From Fusobacterium perfoetens (GTDB lineage Bacteria; Fusobacteriota; Fusobacteriia; Fusobacteriales; Fusobacteriaceae), in assembly GCF_021531595.1 (NCBI RefSeq), contig NZ_JADYUD010000015.1, forward strand, positions 1-48,668: a stretch of DNA of 48,668 nucleotides, given 5' to 3'. The notes under the pieces were generated by a model. It had not been told where the DNA came from, searched no databases, and was given only the letters and a program-made list of their open reading frames with translations. The translations under genes and the position numbers were made by a program. Shown here piece by piece: positions 42,864 through 48,668 of this stretch. The stretch's first letter is position 1; every line of letters starts with the position of its first letter.

Positions 42864-43757
42864 TCATTCACCATTTTTCAATAGTTCATAAGCTCCTAAA
42901 AGAACTGGAACATTTAAAATATTTAAATTTCTTTCAAGAAGAACCCCTTCTCTACTTGGATATTTAAATCCATAGCTAGCTTTTATACATTGAGTAACAA
43001 ACTGCATAGCTCTGTCTATTGCAACTGGAAGACTATCTCCTTGTAAAAGACTTCCAATAAGAACACTTGTATAAGCATCTCCAGTTCCAGGATATGAAAC
43101 AGGTATATATTTACATGATACTTTCCAAAAAACATCATCTTCTTTATTATAAGCTATTACACTCATATTTTTTTCAAATTCATTAACTTTTTCATCTGGA
43201 ACACTTGTTATTATAACTATTTTAGGTCCCATTTCAGCTATTCTTACAAGCCATTCTTTTACCTCTTGTTCTGTTGTAACTTCTTTATATTCTTCACCAA
43301 GAAGAAAAGCTGCTTCTGTGAAATTTGGAGTTATAATATCAGCTTTTGAAACGAGTTTTCTCATTTCAGTTACCATTTCTTGCCCCATTGTTCCATAAAG
43401 AGAACCATTATCTCCAAGAACAGGATCCACAACAACAAGATTATCTTTATGACCAAAATGATCTACAAAATCAGAAACTATTTTTATTTGTCTTGGGGAA
43501 CCTAAAAATCCTGAATATATACAATCAAATTCTAGATTAAGTTTTTTCCAGTGAGCAATATGCTCTTCCATATAATCTGTAAGATCTATAAAACTATATC
43601 CTGTAAAATTACTTGTATGAGTTGAAAGAATTGCTGTAGGCACAGGACAAACCTGTATTCCCATTGTTGATAATATTGGAATTACAGTTGTAAGTGATGC
43701 TCTTCCAAATCCTGATAAATCATGTATTGCTGCTACTTTTTTTATTAGTTTGCTCAT
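42864..43757 (-). CDS. pdxY: Pyridoxal/pyridoxamine kinase
   Basis: Ribokinase-fold kinase that phosphorylates pyridoxal or pyridoxamine in vitamin B6 salvage. The N-terminus VAAIHDLSGFGRASLTTVIP and the substrate loop ILSTHTSNFTGYSF (about residues 42-55) are typical of the PdxY/pyridoxamine kinase clade. The anion hole and catalytic Asp are in YPGTGDAYTS at about residue 222. It is 297 aa; the exact substrate preference is not decided. It is next to the PdxR-like regulator on the same strand, 56 nt downstream of it, which supports a B6 role and co-transcription. Confidence 0.88.
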   Translation of the reverse strand: MSKLIKKVAAIHDLSGFGRASLTTVIPILSTMGIQVCPVPTAILSTHTSNFTGYSFIDLTDYMEEHIAHWKKLNLEFDCIYSGFLGSPRQIKIVSDFVDHFGHKDNLVVVDPVLGDNGSLYGTMGQEMVTEMRKLVSKADIITPNFTEAAFLLGEEYKEVTTEQEVKEWLVRIAEMGPKIVIITSVPDEKVNEFEKNMSVIAYNKEDDVFWKVSCKYIPVSYPGTGDAYTSVLIGSLLQGDSLPVAIDRAMQFVTQCIKASYGFKYPSREGVLLERNLNILNVPVLLGAYELLKNGE

Positions 43758-43813
43758 CTGTGTTCCTCTCCTAATTTAATTCTGATTTTCTTTTTATGAT
43801 GATATTATATTAC

Positions 43814-45241
43814 TTATTCAGGGTGTTTGCAATGAATTAAAATATCCTTTATTACATCTATACCTCTTTTTATTTCTTCCAGCTCACCTGATACAAATGT
43901 AAGTCTTACTTTACATTCAGCTCTCTTATCATTATAAAATACACTTCCTGGAAGCACTGCCACTCCTCTTTCACGGCATTTTTTATAGAACTTTTCTCCA
44001 TCAATATGTTCTGCCAAAAGTACCCAAATGAAAAAACCTCCTGCAGGTACATGCATAATTTGAAGATAAGGAACTTCTTTTAAAAGATTCAGCATATAGT
44101 TATATTTTTCCTTAAAAACACTTTTTATATCTGAAATATGTTTTTCAAGATATCCATCTTTTATAAAATACTCTAAAATTTTCTGATTAAGTCCTGATGT
44201 TGTTGTATCAAGACTATATTTTACAAGAACAGCTTTCTCCATAAAACTTCTTGGAGCAACCATAAGGGCTGTCCCTATTCCAGGCATTATAGTCTTAGAG
44301 TATGTCCTTATATAAATAACTCTTTCATGCCCAGTTTTATCAAAACTTTTAAGAGTGCTCGGTCTTTCTCCTTCATAATAAAATTCTGAAAATGTATCAT
44401 CTTCAATAATATAAAAATCATACTTTACTGCAAGTTCAAGAAGTTTTTTCTTTTTTTCTTCACTCCATTTAATTCCTGTTGGATTTTGAAAATTAAAAAC
44501 TTCATAAACAAGATTTATCTTTTCTGTTTTTAAAAATTTTTCAAATTCTTCCATATCCCAACCATCATTTTTTAAATCAAACCCCTTTACTCTGCACAAA
44601 TTTGTAAAAAGGTTAAGAGCATTTGGATATGAAGGATCTGAAAGAGCTATTGTAAGACCTGTTTTTGAATGAAAAAGATTCAGTATTATATCAAGAGCCT
44701 GCTGTGTTCCTGAAGTTATAAGAATATCGTCTTCAGTTACAAAAATATCATCTTTTTCAAGTTCTTCCGAAAGAACAACTCTTAAACTCTCAAGCCCCTG
44801 TACATTCTGATATTCAAATATTTCAGGCCCGTACTCTTCAATTATTTGTTTTCCTAATTCTTTATAAACAGAAGCAGGAAAATATTCTGCTGTTGGAGTA
44901 CCATTTGAAAAATTTATAATGTCTTTTGATTTCTCTTGTCCATATCTGAAATTTTCCAAAATAGGATGAACTTTTGTATCAAGAGTAAAGTCAGAACCCT
45001 TTTTTATAAAACATCCTTTTCCAGGTATTTTTTCTATAAAACCATTTTGCTCTAAAAGATTATAAGACTGAAGAACTGTATTCATATTTACTTTATATTT
45101 CATAGCTGTTTGTCTTACTGAAGGCAGTTTAGAACCTGCTGAAAGTTTCCCTGCATCTATTTCACTTTTAAAAATTTTATAAAGCTGAAGATAATATTTT
45201 TCATCAGATGTTTTACTGAACAGTACATTTTCTTTTAACAT
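43814..45241 (-). CDS. MocR/PdxR-type PLP-dependent transcription regulator
   Basis: Fusion of a GntR-type winged helix (about residues 15-80: GSKLPSVRQTAMKYKVNMNT, then GFIEKIPGKGCFI) and a fold type I aminotransferase domain (about 110-475). The Schiff-base Lys is at about 316 (IRTYSKTIMPG), the pyridine-ring Asp region at about 281-282 (IIEDDTF) and the NPTG motif at about 253-256. MocR proteins use the aminotransferase domain as a PLP sensor. Together with the following pyridoxal kinase gene this looks like PdxR controlling B6 salvage. It is 475 aa, and AAGGAG precedes the ATG. It is divergent from nhaC, so it may also influence that gene. Confidence 0.9.
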   Translation of the reverse strand: MLKENVLFSKTSDEKYYLQLYKIFKSEIDAGKLSAGSKLPSVRQTAMKYKVNMNTVLQSYNLLEQNGFIEKIPGKGCFIKKGSDFTLDTKVHPILENFRYGQEKSKDIINFSNGTPTAEYFPASVYKELGKQIIEEYGPEIFEYQNVQGLESLRVVLSEELEKDDIFVTEDDILITSGTQQALDIILNLFHSKTGLTIALSDPSYPNALNLFTNLCRVKGFDLKNDGWDMEEFEKFLKTEKINLVYEVFNFQNPTGIKWSEEKKKKLLELAVKYDFYIIEDDTFSEFYYEGERPSTLKSFDKTGHERVIYIRTYSKTIMPGIGTALMVAPRSFMEKAVLVKYSLDTTTSGLNQKILEYFIKDGYLEKHISDIKSVFKEKYNYMLNLLKEVPYLQIMHVPAGGFFIWVLLAEHIDGEKFYKKCRERGVAVLPGSVFYNDKRAECKVRLTFVSGELEEIKRGIDVIKDILIHCKHPE

Positions 45242-45273
45242 CGCTTTTCTCCTTTTTTTACACTCTGTTCCAT

Positions 45274-45291
45274 AACACTTTTAACAGTGTT
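45274..45291. promoter_or_regulatory. Candidate operator between the MocR-type gene and nhaC
   Basis: AACACT (45274-45279) and AGTGTT (45286-45291) form a perfect 6-bp inverted repeat around 6 nt, just upstream of the nhaC -35 and 33 nt from the regulator ATG. TATCACACA is also repeated directly at 45361-45369 and 45410-45418, with TGTGAT inverted at 45331-45336. Confidence 0.45.
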
Positions 45292-45294
45292 TTA

Positions 45295-45323
45295 TTGACC
45301 AATTTATTTTTATACTCTAAAAT
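45295..45323 (+). promoter_or_regulatory. Promoter of nhaC
   Basis: TTGACC (45295-45300), 17-nt spacer, TAAAAT (45318-45323), which leaves a leader of about 110 nt before the ATG. Confidence 0.75.
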
Positions 45324-45440
45324 CTTATAATGTGATTATTAATTGAACTATTTTATATTATATCACACATAAAAATAAAATAAAAATCAGTTTTGCTAAA
45401 AACTATTTTTATCACACAATACATCAGGAGGACTCAATAC

Positions 45441-46829
45441 ATGACTAGTGTTAAACCAAGTTTTAAAGGACTTATTCCTTTTATTGTTTTTATTCTTGTA
45501 TATCTTGGAGCCGGGATATTCTTTGAAATAAGAGGTGTAGAAATGGCTTTCTATCAACTTCCTTCACCGGTTGCCATAATGTGCGGTGTAATTGCAGCTT
45601 TTCTTCTTTTCAAAGGTACTATAACTGAAAAATTTGAAACTTTTATAAGCGGATGCGGACATTCTGATATTATAATTATGTGTATTATATATCTTCTTGC
45701 TGGTGCATTTGCTGGAGTTTCAAAAGCTATGGGAGGAGTGGAATCTACGGCTAACCTTGGACTTACTTTTATACCACCACAATATATAACTGCAGGAATA
45801 TTTATTATTACAAGTTTTATTTCTACAGCTACAGGAACATCAGTAGGTGCCATTGTTGCTATTGCTCCAATAGCTCTTGAACTTTCTTCAAAAGCTAATG
45901 TTCCCCTTGCAATAATCTTATCAGCTGTAATGAGCGGATCTATGTTTGGGGATGACCTTTCTATGATTTCAGATACAACTATAGCTGCTACAAGAACTCA
46001 GGGATGTCTTATGAAAGACAAATTTAAGGCAAATATAAGTATTGCAATTCCAGCTGCTCTTGCTGCTCTTGCTCTTTTCCTTGTATTTGGAAAACCTGAA
46101 ACTATTGTTGCTGCACAATATTATGACTACAATATTATAAAAATTCTTCCATATATTTTTGTTCTTGTACTTTCTCTTGCAGGAATAAATGTATTTATAG
46201 TTCTTACAGGAGGAATTATTTTCTCTGGTATAATTGGAATAATGACTGATTCTTTTACTTTTATACAATTTACAAAAGAAATTTATACAGGATTTGTAAA
46301 TATGAATGAAATATTCATCCTTTCTCTTCTTACTGGAGGTCTTGCAACTATGGTTACAAAAGCTGGAGGAGTAGAATGGATTCTGCATAAAATTCAAAAA
46401 ATGATAACAGGAAAAAAATCAGCACAATTTGGAATAGGTATCCTTGTTGCTCTTACTGACTTTGCTGTTGCAAATAATACTGTTGCTATTATCATCAACG
46501 GTTCTATTGCTAAAAAAATATCAGAAGAACACAAACTTGATAACAGAAGAATAGCAGGTATTCTTGGAATATTCTCATGTATTGCTCAAGGAATTATACC
46601 TTATGGAGCTCAGATGCTTATCCTTATAGGATTTACAAAAGGAGCTGTAACACCTTTTGAAGTAATTCCACTTCTTTGGTATCAACAAATTCTTTTAGTA
46701 CTTACATGCATCTCTGTGTTTATTCCATTCTATAAAAGATTTCTTCCTGATGAAAGCAATAAAAAACAGGAAGATGAAATCTTTGAAAACAACTCTCTTT
46801 TTGAAATGGAAAGAGAAGTTGCTGAATAA
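45441..46829 (+). CDS. nhaC: NhaC-type Na+/H+ antiporter
   Basis: Polytopic inner-membrane protein of the NhaC family, about 11-12 helices in 463 aa. Landmarks are the ATGTSVGAIVAIAPIALELS segment at about residues 131-150, followed by SAVMSGSMFGDDLSMISDTT, whose acidic residues (GDDLSMISD) are the family signature for ion binding, and the region DFAVANNTVAIIINGSIAK near 345. GGAGG lies 9 nt before ATG 45441; the open frame upstream to 45393 is leader. Na+/H+ exchange fits with an ion-pumping Rnf elsewhere in the window, but amino-acid/H+ exchange by family members is an alternative. Confidence 0.87.
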   Translation: MTSVKPSFKGLIPFIVFILVYLGAGIFFEIRGVEMAFYQLPSPVAIMCGVIAAFLLFKGTITEKFETFISGCGHSDIIIMCIIYLLAGAFAGVSKAMGGVESTANLGLTFIPPQYITAGIFIITSFISTATGTSVGAIVAIAPIALELSSKANVPLAIILSAVMSGSMFGDDLSMISDTTIAATRTQGCLMKDKFKANISIAIPAALAALALFLVFGKPETIVAAQYYDYNIIKILPYIFVLVLSLAGINVFIVLTGGIIFSGIIGIMTDSFTFIQFTKEIYTGFVNMNEIFILSLLTGGLATMVTKAGGVEWILHKIQKMITGKKSAQFGIGILVALTDFAVANNTVAIIINGSIAKKISEEHKLDNRRIAGILGIFSCIAQGIIPYGAQMLILIGFTKGAVTPFEVIPLLWYQQILLVLTCISVFIPFYKRFLPDESNKKQEDEIFENNSLFEMEREVAE

Positions 46830-46860
46830 GCCCTTTACCCATAAAAATATATTAAAAGCA

Positions 46861-46900
46861 GAAAGGATAATCCGTTATCAGATTATCCTTTTCTGTTTTT
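46861..46900. terminator. Bidirectional terminator between nhaC and the MATE gene
   Basis: An 11-bp perfect stem AAAGGATAATC (46862-46872) / GATTATCCTTT (46881-46891) with an 8-nt loop. T-rich DNA follows on the plus strand (TCTGTTTTTAT), and CTGCTTTTAATATATTTTT on the minus strand. Confidence 0.88.
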
Positions 46901-46909
46901 ATGCCTATT

Positions 46910-48250
46910 TTACCTTTCAACAAAACGGCGTTTAAGATATAAATAACATCCTATAAGAATTAACGAAGTAAGAAACCAACTTATAGGATAAGAAAAATAA
47001 AGGACCACAAGACTATGATATTCTTTGAAAACTGTAAGAATCCATACAACTCTAAATATACATGCCCCTATAAGAACAACTACTGTTGGAAGAATAGAAT
47101 ATCCCATTCCTCTCAAAATACTTGCTCCCACATCCATTATTCCACATAATGGATAACTTACTGCAACTATTCCTAAACGAACTGCTCCATAAGATATAGC
47201 CTCCTCTGTGGAAATACATATTTTAAGAAGCTTATCTGCAAAAATATATGTTCCTCCTCCAAAAATAAGACCAGTAACTACTGACATTATAAGAGAAGAA
47301 GTAAATATCTTTCCTATTCTGCTGTATTTTCTTGCTCCCATATTCTGACTTGTAAAATTAAGTGTTGTCTGATAAATTGCAAGAATTGAAGTATCAACAA
47401 ACCCTTCAAGAGTTACAGCAGCTGTATTTCCTGCCATCACAACTGAACCAAAAGAATTGACTGAAGACTGAATAAGTACATTTGATATATTGAAAAATAC
47501 CCCTTGAATTCCTGCAGGAAGCCCTACTTTAAGCATCTCTTTAAAAAATTTCTTATGAATTTTTATTCTTTTTATATCAAGATGAAGGAAACCATCTGTT
47601 TTTATTAAAATTCTCATAACCATAAAGGCTGAGATTGTTTCAGAAACAATAGTTGCAAGTGCTACTCCAGCAACACTTAAATTCATTCCAACTACAAAGA
47701 TAAGATTTAAAAATATATTTATCATTCCAGCACCTGCAAGAATATACAAAGGACGCCTTGTATCTCCTGCTGCTCTTAAAACAGAAGCTCCAAAATTATA
47801 AAGCATCATAGAAGGCATACCAAGAAAATATATTCTCATATAAAGTGTAGAAAGTTTTATTACATCATCAGGTGTTCCCATAAGTTTTAATATAGGTGGT
47901 GAAAGTAGTACTCCTATAAATAACATTATAACTCCAGACCACAAAGCAACAGCTATTGCTGTATGAACACTTTTTCTCACAGCAGATTTATGTTTTGCTC
48001 CATAATTCCTTCCTACAATGACACTAGCCCCCAAAGAAACTCCTATAACAAGATTTAGAAGAAGATTTATCAGGGAGCTGGTTGATCCTACTGCTGCAAG
48101 TGCATGCTCTCCAGAAAATTTTCCAACCACAATTATATCAGCAGCATTAAAAAAAAGCTGCAGAATACCTGAACATATTAAAGGTACAGTAAAAACAAGC
48201 ATACGACGGAACAAAGGTCCGCTGCACATATCCATTTCATAGCTTTTCAT
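46910..48250 (-). CDS. MATE-family multidrug efflux transporter
   Basis: Twelve-helix cation/drug antiporter (MatE repeated twice) in the inner membrane. The N-terminal block PLFRRMLVFTVPLICSGILQLFFN with AADIIVVGKFSGEHALAAVG, and the mirrored second half with LPAGIQGVFFNISNVLIQSSVNSFG, are diagnostic. It is 446 aa. The ATG at 48250 has AAGGGGA 7 nt upstream; an upstream ATG at 48271 would put seven extra residues over that site. The substrate is unknown. A TTGACA lies further upstream (48344-48339), but its -10 (GAAAAT) is weak. Confidence 0.93.
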   Translation of the reverse strand: MKSYEMDMCSGPLFRRMLVFTVPLICSGILQLFFNAADIIVVGKFSGEHALAAVGSTSSLINLLLNLVIGVSLGASVIVGRNYGAKHKSAVRKSVHTAIAVALWSGVIMLFIGVLLSPPILKLMGTPDDVIKLSTLYMRIYFLGMPSMMLYNFGASVLRAAGDTRRPLYILAGAGMINIFLNLIFVVGMNLSVAGVALATIVSETISAFMVMRILIKTDGFLHLDIKRIKIHKKFFKEMLKVGLPAGIQGVFFNISNVLIQSSVNSFGSVVMAGNTAAVTLEGFVDTSILAIYQTTLNFTSQNMGARKYSRIGKIFTSSLIMSVVTGLIFGGGTYIFADKLLKICISTEEAISYGAVRLGIVAVSYPLCGIMDVGASILRGMGYSILPTVVVLIGACIFRVVWILTVFKEYHSLVVLYFSYPISWFLTSLILIGCYLYLKRRFVER

Positions 48251-48360
48251 AATGAATTCCCCTTTTACCATAAAATAATAAAATCTTTATTTCTTCATCT
48301 ATATTGTAATCCTATTTTCTCATTTTTATTTTCTTTGTCAATATATTTTTAAAAAATTTG

Positions 48361-48394
48361 GGCGAAAAAAAAACTCCCTGAAATCAGAGAGTTT
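48361..48394 (-). terminator. Terminator of tRNA-Gln
   Basis: On the minus strand AAACTCTCTG/CAGGGAGTTT forms a 10-bp stem with one G-U pair around a 4-nt loop and is followed by TTTTTTTCG. It lies 10 nt after the tRNA 3' end. Confidence 0.9.
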
Positions 48395-48404
48395 AAATTC
48401 TTGT

Positions 48405-48479
48405 TGGCTGGGGCGGCTGGATTCGAACCAACGCATAACGGAGTCAAAGTCCGTTGCCTTACCGCTTGGCGACGCCCCA
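48405..48479 (-). tRNA. tRNA-Gln (anticodon TTG)
   Basis: The cloverleaf is complete: acceptor TGGGGCG/CGCCCCA, a D arm with AAGCGGTAAGGC, anticodon stem ACGGA/TCCGT with loop CTTTGAC (anticodon TTG, reading CAA and CAG), and a T arm with GGTTCGAATCC. The discriminator is G and the 3' CCA is encoded. It is 75 nt with CCA. It is transcribed alone from its own promoter and terminator. Confidence 0.97.
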
Positions 48480-48490
48480 ATAACAAAAGG

Positions 48491-48519
48491 ATTTTATCAT
48501 AATTTTTTTTCTTTGTCAA
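48491..48519 (-). promoter_or_regulatory. Promoter of tRNA-Gln
   Basis: TTGACA (48519-48514), 17-nt spacer ending in TGA (extended -10), TAAAAT (48496-48491). Its start site should be a few nt before the tRNA. Confidence 0.9.
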
Positions 48520-48591
48520 CAATAAAAAAAGAAAAATTTTTTAAATATTCATTTTTCTTATATAAACAGAAGTGATAGAAAAATTATATAT

Positions 48592-48642
48592 AAAAAAAGC
48601 TGAGTAACATTTTAAAAAAAATGTTTTACTCAGCTCTCTTTT
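48592..48642. terminator. Strong bidirectional terminator near the right edge
   Basis: AGCTGAGTAA (48598-48607) and TTACTCAGCT (48626-48635) pair perfectly, and CATTTT/AAAATG extends the stem inside after a 2-nt bulge. T-runs follow on both strands (CTCTTTTTTG on plus, TTTTTTTATATA on minus). It probably ends a gene lying right of the window. Confidence 0.85.
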
Positions 48643-48668
48643 TTGTATAATATAGTCACCACAACAAT

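Noticed and set aside
45969-46397. Minus-strand open frame of 142 codons inside nhaC
   Set aside because: Ser/Lys/Asn/Tyr-rich low-complexity translation antisense to a well-supported membrane protein gene; no ribosome-binding site.
1-48668. CRISPR array, transposase gene or prophage
   Set aside because: No regularly spaced direct repeats with spacers, and no transposase, integrase or phage structural frame was recognised in any open frame.

Overview
The window is AT-rich DNA whose genes have clean Shine-Dalgarno sites, many TTG/GTG starts, frequent intrinsic terminators and consensus TTGACA-17-TATAAT promoters. A complete Rnf operon, a [4Fe-4S] serine dehydratase, a NifS/NifU pair, a zinc-free long S14 and the overall protein flavour suggest an anaerobic, amino-acid-fermenting Fusobacterium-like bacterium (Fusobacteriota). 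This assignment is inference from recall of protein families, not from a database search.

Layout, left to right. 1-8 kb (minus strand): a D,D-carboxypeptidase, nifU-nifS, nth, a GNAT acetyltransferase, tyrS, a frameshifted CmpB-type membrane gene and a patatin-like lipase. A long imperfect palindrome lies between nth and the acetyltransferase. 7.6-18.4 kb: the S10-spc ribosomal protein operon from rpsJ to secY, with one strong promoter and a terminator just after secY. A structured spacer separates rpsJ from rplC. 18.7-23.7 kb: rnfCDGEAB, encoding the ion-pumping ferredoxin:NAD+ oxidoreductase, with its own promoter and terminator. 23.9-25.7 kb: pth and L-serine ammonia-lyase. 25.8-37.1 kb: a tightly spaced minus-strand gene set in the order yaaA, recF, dciA-like, gyrB, gyrA, Usp-like, phosphoesterase, pheS, pheT. 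This is the usual origin-proximal cluster, but without dnaA and dnaN.

37.3-40.7 kb (plus strand) is the most interesting locus. A divergent HutP-family RNA-binding regulator is followed by a perfect-consensus promoter and a leader of about 200 nt. The leader carries two clusters of UAG triplets, including an exact 13-nt direct repeat, two hairpins and an intrinsic terminator. It precedes a three-gene TrpX-type (ABC_sub_bind) ABC importer. The arrangement reads as a self-contained amino-acid-sensing transcription attenuation or antitermination system.

40.9-48.7 kb: a DUF21/CBS/CorC transporter-like protein, a flavodoxin-fold reductase, a pyridoxal/pyridoxamine kinase next to a MocR/PdxR-type PLP-dependent regulator, a divergent NhaC-type Na+/H+ antiporter, a MATE exporter and tRNA-Gln(TTG) with its own promoter and terminator.

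Functionally the region combines translation and replication housekeeping with the energy metabolism of an amino-acid fermenter. Serine deamination produces pyruvate, Rnf couples ferredoxin oxidation to ion export, and NhaC exchanges Na+ and H+. There is no CRISPR array, insertion sequence with a transposase, or rRNA gene in the window.
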